From assembly GCF_901933205.1 (NCBI RefSeq), contig NC_044582.1:18823820-18887819 (forward strand): a stretch of DNA of 64,000 nt, read 5' to 3'. Positions 50,001 through 62,000 of this stretch are shown here, piece after piece (positions within the stretch are counted from its first letter, which is position 1; every line of letters begins with the position of its first letter). The position numbers and the translations under genes are program-made. The stretch is from Camarhynchus parvulus (lineage: Eukaryota; Chordata; Aves; Passeriformes; Thraupidae). The notes below the pieces were generated by a model that did no database searches, was not told where the DNA came from, and saw only the letters and a list, made by a program, of their open reading frames with translations.

Positions 50001-53000
50001 GTTGGACTACAGGATCTCCTGCCTGCTCTGCATATTTAAACATGAATTTGATGAAAGCAATGCCCAGATGTCCGAATCCCCCACTGGAAGCAGTAGTCAG
50101 GAAATGCCAGCTAATGTACCAGGTGGGTTATTTGGCAAGGAATAATGAGGTTGTGTGGCTTAGGGAAGACTCTGGAATCTTCAATGCCATGATTGTTTCA
50201 GGTCCCACTTGCCATTTGAACTGTTTTTAAGCTGGAAAAACATCTTTGGTGCCACTCTGACCTCATGTATTTTTCCTGTTTATTTTTTCAGGAGCCCTGG
50301 ACTTCGAACACATTGAAGAGCAAGCTGAGGGGATCTTTGGTGGAAGGAAAGTATCTCTTCACAGGTGCTAATCGAGAGGAAGTGCCCAGGCTGGAGGGCT
50401 CCCAAGGAGTGGGGACTGGGAAAACAGCTTGATTTTAATAAAATGGCTTTGATGCAGCTCAGAGTAGGGTCCATTTGGATCCAGAGATAAGGAACAGGGG
50501 TTCTTCAGCCAGAAGGATCATCAGGGGAGGGCTCTGTGCTGTGGGTGAAAGCCAAGGTGCAGGATTAGTGCATCTCAGCTCAATGCTACAATAAAATCTC
50601 TGTACGATTTCCCCCCTTATTTAAAAGTAAGAAAAAAAGGTTTTCTGCCACTGCTAAGAGAATTTAGAAGCTGCTGGGACCCTCAGTCTGATGTGCTGGT
50701 TAACTCCTGCTGTGTTTCCAGTGAGGAGAACACCCCTCTGGATTTGGATGATCACGGGGGCAGGACTTTCCTCCGGGTCCTGCTGCATTTAACGATGCAC
50801 GATTACCCTCCCCTGGTGTCTGGTGCACTGCAGCTGCTCTTCAGGCACTTCAGCCAGAGACAAGAGGTCCTTCAGGCTTTCAAGCAGGTACCTGTGTGTC
50901 TGGAGAGAGTTATTCCTTATCTGAATGTATTTATGGCAGCTGAAGCCAGCCCTTTTTGTGCAACTCATGGCTCTGCCTCCCTGTAAGGTTCAACTGCTCG
51001 TTACCAGCCAAGATGTTGACAACTACAAGCAGATCAAACAAGATTTGGACCAGCTGAGGTCAATAGTGGAGAAATCTGAGCTCTGGGTGTACAAAGGCCA
51101 AGGTCCTGATGAGGCCATGGACAGTGTGCCAGGTGAAAACGAGCACAAGAAGAAAGAGGTAATTGGGTTGTGTTTGTGTGAATTTGGGTGGGTATTTGCA
51201 GGGTGTAGCTGCTGTCAGAACTGTGACAAGGCCCATCTTCCCAGCACACTGCCTAGGTGAGGTTCTCTGTACTGCTTTCAGGTTGAGGCAGGAATGAGAG
51301 GAGAACTTGAGCCAGGTGATGCCCAGTAGCAGCCCCTGAGGTGTCACCTTTAGGGTCTGACAGGGCTGGTTTGGGTTTGCTCTGGCTCCCCTTTCAGCAC
51401 TGACCAGTGGCACGGGATTTGTGCAATCAAAAGTACCTCAAGTAAGGTAAGGGCAGAGCTGTGAGCTGCTCAGGTGACAGCAGAGAACTGTGCTTTATCT
51501 CTACCTGATAACAAAGGATTTTCCCCACGTGCACATCTGGCTTAGAAGTCTTTGAGTATCTTGTTTCCATGTAATTTGCAATCAGGAAAGACTGGATGAG
51601 GGGATGCAAGAAGCAGTCCCTGGTTTAGGAACATTTATTGCTGGAAGTAAATACAAGTAATCCACTTGTTGCTTTTCTTGTACACGTTGCTGTGAGGAAT
51701 CTCTTGGTATTTGTGCAGTGACAGTTGAATAACAATAGAGAGAAAGGAAGGGGTTTTTTTCTGAGGGGAGACTTGATTAGAGACAGAATGTGACAGGCGA
51801 AGGATGGGAGGTTGCTGACTCTGAAATCATCCCTCCCTCACCTTGTTTTGTGTCCTAGAGGTCAATGTGACTTGACAGGATAATTGTATGTGTTTTTCTG
51901 AGGCTGTCAGAGCTGGAGGATGACAGTCCTTCCCAGGAGGAGAGCGGGCGCTATCCTAGAACGGTAATTTTAGCCTTCATGTAGACAGTAGTATAAGCTA
52001 CTAATAAATTGTCTGATTTTATCCTCAGGAAGGTCACAGCAAGTCTCAAAAGCCTGAAAGTACTAGCAGCTACAACTACCGGGTAGTAAAAGAGGTAAAA
52101 CTTTGCTTCTTGATAGTTCACTGGAAGTGTAAATGAGTAACAGAGCTCTGGAGAGCTGCAGTCAGAGGGAGGCACCCAGGAAAGTCTGAGTCACTCTGCC
52201 ATTGTGGAAACTATTTGCTGAGTAATAACAAATCCCAACTTGAATGGGAAGCCAGGATAGAATAAGCACGACGTGTGTATTCTTTCCTTAAGAATGGAGT
52301 AGTGAGAAACGTGACGTTTGCTGCTGTTTCAATGGTAACACAATATTTTTATTGTTAAGGACTACAAAGGCAGTAAGCAAGGGGAGAAGCCATTTAATTC
52401 TCCCTGTCCTGAGTACCTTGCACTCAAAGCCACTGTGCTGTTGAAATTTAATGTAGAAAATACCAGATGAAGAACGTGCTGGGGTGCTGGTGTGGTGTGA
52501 GCTGAAGGTGTGTCTGTGGCTCTGCTGTGGAGCTTGGTGTTGTGTTCACTTGACATGGCTGAGTTCTGCAGGAGCATAGAATCTCAGAACTGTAGAGTGT
52601 CCTGAGGTGGAAGGGACCCACAAGGATCATCCAAGTCCAGCAGCCCTAGTCAGATGCCACGGATGGAGCCTGGGCCACGAGGGGCTGCCTGGAGCCGCTC
52701 TGCTCCTGCAGATGAGTTGGTCCCTGGTGCTGCTCTCTGGGACCTGGCGTTCTCTGGAAGGAAAGCCAGAGTTGGGGCTCTAAGGCCAGTGTCTCCTGCA
52801 GATCCTGCTGCGGCTCAGCAAGCTCTGCGTGCAGGAGGGGGCCTCGGTGAGGAAGAGCAGGAAGCAGCAGCAGCGACTCCTGAGGAACATGGGAGCTCAC
52901 GCCGTGGTGCTGGAGCTGCTGCAGATCCCTTATGAGAAGGTGGGGCTGTGTGTCATGCTGACAGGCTTTTCATACCTCGTCTGAATCTTCTGAACCTCCT

Positions 53001-56000
53001 CCCTGTGGATTGGATGCACAGAGGCTGGTTTATGTTGCCTCATAGTCTACAGAATACCCACTCTCAGAAATAAGGAGCTCAGACAAACTCTGTTTATTTT
53101 AAGCCTTTGAATATACAGATTGCCTGAAGAAATATTCACAAATCATACTTCAGAATTAAGGCTCAGCTCTGAGCTTTTCATGTGAGGCAGGTGCTGCCTT
53201 GAGGTTAAGCTGTGTTGATGGAAGCAAGACCCTCGTTGTGAGGCAGCTGTGTGAGCACCATCCTGGGGACAAGGAGGGAAAGGAGGGTGTCTCATTCCCC
53301 AGGGGTTTTATGAGCAGTGTATACAGACCCTCCCGCAGCTGTAGAGTCCTAAACTCCCCCTTAGAGGTGAATAAATACCCAGTGACTCTCCAGGTGAGGT
53401 CTGCTGCTCCTAATTAGCCTTAACAGGGCTAAAACTTGGCAGCTGTGCAGGCTGGAGCCCACTGGGGCTGGGTTGTGCCTGTGAGCCTGCAGAGCACCAG
53501 GCTGTGCTGATACAGCACACCCCGAGGTCATCACGTTGGCTGCTCATTAATCACAGCTGACAGGTATTTATCAGTACTGAGGTGAGGCACCTCTGCACAT
53601 TTTCCTGGTCACTCTGCTGTCCTCTCTTTCAAACTCATCAGGTTTCTGAGAACCAGTAATCCTGCACAGTAGCTTTGATTAAGGTTAATTCTCGTGGTTT
53701 CTTGCATCACATTTTGCTGAAAAAGCAGCAGCAAAAACACCTTTCAACGCCTTCTCATCACCTTTCTGTCCCATACATGTGAATGTGCATCAGACAGGCA
53801 GTGTGGAAGGGGTTTCACCCTTGGGAAGATACGAAATTCCTTAAAAATAAAAACAGGCAGTAATTTTCCAAAGCGCGGCTCCTGCCGTCGGTGGGCTGGG
53901 AATCCACGCTGACGTCGGAGGAAGGGCACTGGTTCCTCAGCGGTGCTTGGAAGGCTGCAAGGAACGTGGAGGTTCCAGTAAAGATAGATTGGGCTGGGCT
54001 GGTGCAAAAGCAGCTTTCCATGGCTGCTTTGCCATGAGCTTCCCCGTGCGTGGCTGCGGAAGGGCTGCAGCGGGACGTGGCAGCTCTCCTGGGCAGCCCC
54101 GAGGTGATGATGTGTGGTTTGGCCAAGGGGCTGGGATATTCAGAAGAGCAGAAGTGACTAAAGCACGTTGCTGGCAGGCCTGGCTGTGGAATAGGCACTT
54201 TCAGAGAATAAACTACTGTAATTTCTATTATGGGCTTTATTTTTGACGCTCTTTGGAAGCGTGGAGCTGGCCCAGCTCATCCCAAACGTCTGTGAACTGG
54301 GTGGAGGTTTGTTTTCCTTCGGGGTGTGAGAGACGTGACAGTTCCCTTGCTGGAGCTGTGGCTCATCCTGTGCTCACCTCAAGGTGAACCTTTGGATTCT
54401 TTTTAACCCCCTCTTCTTTGTCATGCAATCCCAGGCTGAAGACACGAGGATGCAGGAGATAATGAAGCTTGCACACGAGTTCCTGCAGAACTTCTGTGCT
54501 GGGAACCAACAGAACCAGGCCTTGCTGCACAAGCACATAAACCTGTTCCTTAACCCAGGGGTAAGAATAACCTCAGGCCATGATTTATTTTTTTGTTCTA
54601 GCAAGAGAAGGGACTGCACTGTCCTTGGTGATACCTCTGGGGCTGTTCTGTTGCAAGATTGGTTGAAGAGGTCACATTTTGTTTTCATTCTAAAGCCTCA
54701 AAAGTTGGCAAGATGTTTGTTTAGGGCAGTTTCAGTGTAGAAAGTTCAAGAGGCTGAAGTGGAGTGAAAAATAGGCTGAGATAGGAGCAGTGGTGTTGAA
54801 AGCTGAGGTCCTCAGCAAAGTTCCCTTCAGCCCTGTGCTTGTAGGAGTTTTGGCTTTATTCTAACCCTAGTGGGGATGTTGTTGATTTTCTGACTTTTTG
54901 CTCCCTTTCATGCCCTCCATCAGATCCTGGAAGCAGTGACAATGCAGCACATTTTCATGAACAACTTCCAGCTCTGCAGCGAGATCAACGAGCGCGTGGT
55001 TCAGCACTTCGTCCACTGCATCGAGACGCACGGCAGGAACGTTCAGTACATCAAGTTCCTGCAGACCATCGTCAAGGCAGAGGGGAAATTCATTAAGAAA
55101 TGCCAAGATATGGTAATGGCTGAGGTGAGAGCTGCAGAGATTTGCAGGGTCTGAACAGAAGTTTGCACATAGCAGTTGGTGAACATGACAAATTGATCCT
55201 CTCGCTTCGGGGACTGCCAAGAAGCTGACAGCTCTCACCATGCAAAAAGAGCATTACAGCTCCCAGGAAGCTCAGGCTTTTTGTGACCAAAAGCTCTCTG
55301 AGCTCCAGACTCACAGGTGTAACGAGGGGTTGGTTGTTAATGGCACGAGTTTCTTCCCAGGCCTGTACCCAGCAGCATGTAGGTGGGGTTATGAAGCAAG
55401 GGTGCCTTTGTCTAGCAAAATTGGCTTGAAGAGAAGTAGTTTAATTTCAAGATCACTAAAGCAGAAGGAGAATTTCACCATGATAGCATTTTGATGAGAG
55501 TTTTTTAATGAAATTTTAGAACCACCATAGGATCACCTTCCACTATCCCAGGGTGCTCCAAGCCTGATCCAATCTGGCCTTGGGCACTTCCAGGAATGGA
55601 GCAGCCCCAGCTTCTCTGGGCAACTGTGCCAAGCCTTCTTCACCCATATTTTTCTGCCATCTAAACCTACTCTCAATCTGAAGCCATGCCCCTTTGTCCT
55701 GTCTCCCCAAGCCCTTGCAGATAGTCTTAGCAAGATGTGCTTACTGAGCTGTTCAAGTGTGAAGAGGAAGAAGATGAGGATTGGCTTTAGGTGTGTGGGT
55801 AACTGGAAACTGGGGAGCCAGGGTAAAAGGGAGAGGTCAGAGAAGGGTGAATGAAAGCCTTTAAGGGGGATATTGGATGGGCTCTGTTTGGCAGATCTGC
55901 ACATCTGTTGGAATGTTTTGGCCTCCTCAGCAGGGGGAGCCCCAGGATCAGATTTGTCCAGTCTGGCTTTTGAGCATCAATCCTGATGGGTGGATCGAAA

Positions 56001-59000
56001 ATCTTTCATATTTTGTTGTTCAGCTCAAAACCAGCTCCATGAGCTTCTCAACACTTAGTTGAGTGTGAGATGCTCAGCAAGGGGCTCCCCCAAGGTCAGC
56101 AGCTCCCCTGAGGGTTTTCTTCTACATCTTACCCTGCTGTTTTTCCCCAACGCTGTGGGAGGACAGCCCTGGATCCCTCCAGCTGTGTGCTCAGCAGTGG
56201 ACCAGGGCTCAGTTTGCTCCATCTCCTTCCCTTCCTGGAGTTCCAGGAGGTCTGAGCTGCTCTGAAATCGTGGCCAGCCAGGTGTCAGATGTGAAGCTGA
56301 AAGAAATCTCCAGTGTGTGACTTGACGTGTCACTGGCCTTGGAAAACGTCTGATGTTTGTTGGGAGGGGTGGAAGGAGTGAGCCCTGCAGTGCTCCCATC
56401 CCTGGGCAGCTCTCCAGCAGCACTGGGCTGTCCACAGCTGCCTTAGGAAGTCACCTGGGGTGACATGGAAAGGCACAATGGAAAGTCACAAACTTCTTGG
56501 CAAAACTTCTGGCTAGCAGGCAGCTGGGCTGGCTTTGAATTTCCTTAGTGGTTCAGAAGGGGTCAGATAAATGGGAAATGTCCTCCTGGAGCCCTGTGTC
56601 CCTGAGGGGCTGGGGAGCAGCAGTGGGACAGCCCCCGTGAGATTAGAGGGATGCTGTGGGGGATCCCAGGCCTGGCTCTGCTGATGGAATGCTCTCCTTG
56701 GCCCACAGCTGGTGAATGCAGGGGAGGATGTGCTGGTGTTCTACAACGACAGAGCCTCCTTCCAGACCCTGGTGCAGATGATGAGGTCGGAGAGGGACCG
56801 GATGGATGAGAACAGCCCCCTGATGTACCACATCCACCTGGTGGAGCTGCTGGCTGTGTGCACAGAGGGCAAAAACGTCTACACAGAGATCAAATGCAAC
56901 TCCCTCCTCCCTCTGGATGACATTGTCAGGGTGGTGACCCACGAGGATTGCATACCTGAGGTGAGGGCTTGCAGGAGAGCTGGGCTGTTTGTGTTAGAAA
57001 TGTGCTGGGTTTGGGTGAGAGAGGGTTGATCCTGCTGGGGTTGGTGCAGGTGGGCAGCGAGCTGGGAACTGCAGCCCTTCCCTGCTGCTGCTGTTGGCAC
57101 CCCCAGCCAGCCTGGATAGTCAAGTTAAATCCTTTCATACTTCCTCCTTACCCTGCAAGTGGCAATGTGATGCTGTACTTGGTTATTTTATAGGGTTCTT
57201 GAGGCAGAGAGGTTTATGGATGTGCTGCTAACCTTGAACAGATGGTTCTGCAGAACTAGAAATTATTATTATGCTGACGTTTTGTCTGCAGTAATCCTGG
57301 GGGTTTTTTATTGGATGGTGTCTTGCTATTCATGGCATTAAATTTCACCAGTGTTTAAGTGAAAGGAAGAAGCAGAAATCCAAATGATCTATGTAGCACT
57401 TTTAATGTGACATTATATTCATTCACACCACCATTCAGGTTCTTATTCTTTATGAATTATTTTCTCTACTTTTAGGTCAAAATAGCATACATCAACTTCT
57501 TGAATCACTGCTATGTGGACACAGAAGTAGAAATGAAAGAAATTTACACCAGTAATCACATGTGGAAGCTGTTTGAGAACTTCCTGGTGGACATCTGTCG
57601 GGTAATGTATCTGCACCAAGGAACTGAATTCAGCTTAAAAACCTCTTTATTCCAGAGCACTGGGATAAGACATCCCAGTGCATGAAGGCAATAAGTACCC
57701 TGAATACTCTGTTCCTGCAAATATGTGCCTCCTTTTCCTTGTGCCTGTGGATTTCATTAGTCATATTCCATGGAACACATTCATATTTTCCTTTTTAAAA
57801 GAAAAAAATCCAAGCCCAAACTAAAGCTCAGTGAAGCTCCACACCCTGCTCCTTTGTCCAGTGCCTTTTCTGTCCTGCCACCTGGCCTGCTTATTCTGGC
57901 AGCATCACTGAGCTCCTTCCTGAGCAGCACTCAGCGTTTTTTGGCAGGTCAGGACAGATTGTTTTCCAGGCTTGGTGTTTATTTGGCCATATGGCTTTTT
58001 GCCTGGGATTCCAAGTATTTCCCCATACGAAAGCATTACACCTCAGTGCTCCCCATCCTGCTCTTGCCTTCCTCCAGGACTCTGTGGTTTTTTCCCTCCC
58101 CCAGCCGTGCTCTGGGCCAGCACACCAAACCAGGAGCAGCTCTGGCTCTGCTCCGGCGTGGGCTGGAGATGCAGAGCCCCAGTGTCTCTGCATTGCTGGG
58201 ACCAGGACAGTGTGACACGAGGAACTCCGGTCTCTGGTGCCCTGGTGAGCTGCCCCTGACCTGCTGTGGTTTGTGCTGCAGGCCTGCAACAACACCAGCG
58301 ACAGGAAGCACGCGGACTCCATCCTGGAGAAGTACGTGACCGAGATCGTCATGAGCATCGTCACCACCTTCTTCAGCTCCCCCTTCTCCGACCAGAGCAC
58401 CACCCTGCAGGTGGGGAAATGCACACACACTGCTAGGGCACTTGTGTTCATTCCACTTGGTGCCCCTGACAGTGCAAAGGAAACACAGGGGAGCAGTGCT
58501 GGTGTAACTGGGGAGCAAATACATCTCAGTTCTTGGTGACCAGACTGGTCTTTTTGCTGTAGAAATGTAAAAACATGTAGGTCACTGTACCAGTGTTCTT
58601 CTGGAAAAGCTCCAATGTCACACTAATTCATCAATGCATTCAACTCTGTGCTACCACCAAGGTCTTTTGTTGAGAGTTCTTGTGTGCCATTGAATGCCAG
58701 AATGGTTTGTGTTGGAAGGGACCTTAAAGCTCATCTCATCCAAGCCCTGCCACAGATATCACAGAGGGAGCAAGGGAGATTGATTAAGGACAACATATTT
58801 TACAGAAAGATTCAATTTCCCTTTAAAAAAAAGGGATTCAGAACAAGAATCCAGAAGCTCTCATGTGTCTCACCAAGTAGATTTTTGCCTAGTTCAGAAG
58901 CTGGGGAAATGTGGAAGAGGAGCTTGGAACACTTGTGAAGGGGAGAAGGCAAAGATTGGTACAGCAGAGGAGCACAGTCAGGATGTTGCCCTAATATTTC

Positions 59001-62000
59001 TATTTGCACAGAGATAACACTGTTCTTTATGCATAAATAACTTTCTGGGAGGGTGTGGGTGGCGTGGTCAGGTGTCTGGCAGGAGGTTGAGAGGGGCAGT
59101 TGTTGAAACTTGATGCAGCCTGGTGGTGCCAAGGGCAGGTGTTTGCAGTGCAATCTCCAGGTCTCAAAGCTCATCCAGCCCTACCCCTGCCTGTCTCTGA
59201 CCTCAGCTGAGTGAGCAGTGCAGCAGCTGATTTGCTCCTCAGGTAACTTTGGTTGCTATTGCACCTTCTGTGCTCCTCAAAGTGAGACATGGAGACTGTG
59301 GCCTTGTCCTGGGCTCTGCCCTTCCTCTGTGCCATGTACCTGAGCTGCCCTGCTCTTTTCATCTCTGAGATGCAGCATTTGAATACACATCTTGCCATCC
59401 TATTTTAGCCATCTGTTAATGTTATATCAGCAGTTTTTCTTTAGTTTCTCGATCTCCCCCTCTGTCTAGCAAGATGAAGTCACTTGGTTCACCTCTTTTC
59501 CCATCTCAGTTGATAGATCTGCCTTGTCCTAGATTCATCTTTCCTCCTCATCTCCAAGTTAAAAGTGGTTTCTCTCCCTTTTCCTGCCTGTCAATACTCT
59601 TGTCTGTACCCAGGGATTCTCCCCCCGAGGAGCACAGCCTGTTCTCCCACCTGCCTGGTGTCCATCCCTGCTCCAGGTGGGATTTCCTCCTCTCTGAGGT
59701 GCTGCAGGTGGGCTGATCTCTGTAGGGAAGGGATGTGGCCACTCTGCTCTGGGTTCAGTCCCTCCCTGCCCTTCCTGCTGCACCTCCTCATCCCAGCCAG
59801 CCTCCTCTTGCCTCCTGCTCCTTCGTGTCAGGGCTTGCCTGACTGAAATTCTTCCTGCCCTGAGTCAGCCTTGCTAGTTCAGGGAACACCTTGTCCATCC
59901 ATCATGTGGTTCCAATCACATAAAATTAGGAGAGCACAAATCTCTTGGCAAAGGACAGCTGCCCACAGCTTCTCTTTAACAAACATTGTTCAGCCTGTTT
60001 GCCTCCAAAGTTGTTGCTGCCCAAGGTTTCCCTTCCCAAGTGCAGCTGGAGACATGAGGGACATGGAGTAAATTTCCTATTTGATTTATTGACCTTGTTT
60101 AAGCAAATGAAACGTCTTAAAGGGTTTTTAAGACCAAGAAGTCTTTAGACATGAACTGAAAGGAATATGTGGGTGGTTTAAATCCAAACATACAGGTATT
60201 TTCAGGGCCCTGGGTGGATGCTGTTGTTTGCCATGGTTTTTGGTGTTTGGCTTATTTCCAGAAAGGATAAATGGGTATTTGCCTCTTAGCAATTTTGGGG
60301 GCTTGAATTTTGGTTCTCCTCTTGTACATTTTGTAATGGTGTTTTATTTAATTGACCTAATAGATTTAATTAGCTAATAGATTTGGCTTTTTACTCTAAC
60401 TCCACTTTTTTCTTGCAAACAGGCTTTACTGTTGGCCAGAATAAATGAGGTATTTTTTCCCTGGTTCCTAACTCCTGTGGTGTTTGCACTGTGGTGTAGT
60501 TCCTGTAGCTGATAGAAGCATTCCATAGCTAGTGGGCACAGGGACACAGGGTGTTCCCTCTCAGATTGAAATATTTAAAATGCTCTTTCCTCTACAGGTT
60601 GTAATATGTTGTTCTACTAAGTAATCACTGTACAAAACCAAATGGAGTTGTGGTCACTATTGTTGGGCAGCTGCAAAGGTGAAAGAACAGAACTCATGGG
60701 CTTGGGTGTGTTGGAGCAGCTCACCTGTGTGTAGTGGAAGATCACCTTGTGAAATTCAGGGGTGAAAACCACACCTTGATTTTGGCTAATCCTGCAGCAG
60801 CTGCAGCATTTGCCACTAACCACTGCCTGTGTTCCAAATAATACACAGCTGCTTTCTCAGTGAATTGGATACCAGCTAGTAATGATTGGAATGATGAGCT
60901 TCCAACTCTGGACCTCTGCTGTCACATAGCCAAGCCCCATTTACCTGTGGCCTCTTGAGTCAGCTGGTGGTCAACACTAAAAGAGGAATCTGTGTGCCAG
61001 GGTTGCTGATAGCTCTGATAAAACAGATGAAGGTGACTGCTCACTTCCTTTGCTTAGTCAGGCCTCAATTACCAGGGCTTTCTGCTGCAGAAGCTTCTGT
61101 TCAATTTTCCCTTCCAGCATTGGTTCCCACCCTTCCCATCCAGTTGCTGATCCCGTGGTAGATACCCTGCCACCACGGGGAGTTGCCCAACAAGTGCTGC
61201 AGACCAGCTGGAAGGGACTGGAGAGTGCCAGCTGGGCTGGGGGCAGTGAGCCCTGCTGGGGTGAGGCTGTGACTGTGCTGTGCTTGCCTTGCAGACTCGG
61301 CAGCCCGTGTTCGTGCAGCTGCTGCAGGGCGTGTTCAGGGTCTACCACTGCACCTGGCTCATGCCCAGCCAGAAGGCCTCTGTGGAGAGCTGCATCCGGG
61401 TGCTCTCCGACGTAGGTAAGGAGTGGGGTGAGCACAGCTGCCTGCCCCAGGACTGCAACCATCCAGGCTGGCTGCTGTGTCATCCTGCCACAAGGGACAG
61501 TGTGGGTTGTGTCCTGCAGGTGCCACCTGGGATAACTCACAGTCCAGGCTTGTGCTGATAGATCGTGGTGGTTGAGCAGTGGGTGTTGTCACTGTCACAT
61601 GAAGTGCTTTCTCTGTCTAACCTCAAAACTCCCTGCAGTCCAGTTGATCTGCAGCAGGGAGATGGTTTTCATGGAAGCACTGAGGTTGGGAAAGCCCCCC
61701 AGGATCATCGAGTCCCAGCTGTGCCCAAAGCCCATCTTGTCCCTGAGTGCCACATTGAGCCCTTCCTTGGACACCTCCAGGGATGGGCACCCCAAACCTC
61801 CCTGGGCAGTCCCAAAGCCTGAGCACCCTTTCCATAGGGAAATTCCTCCTGCTGTCCAGCCTGACCCTCCCCGGTGCAGCTGGGAGTGCCACGCCTGCCC
61901 ATAAATTTGCTGCACTTTCAGTGTCCACAACATCAGCTTGTACTGGATATGGGGTCAGGTTCTGCTGCTGTGTGTCCACGTGCGCCAGCACGAGCTGTTG

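Noticed and set aside
50347..50721. Reading the missing GT as a sequencing error or gene inactivation
   Set aside because: The donor is otherwise an excellent U1 match, the frame is intact through the whole gene, and GA donors are known in FGFR genes, so a real GA-AG intron is the simpler reading.
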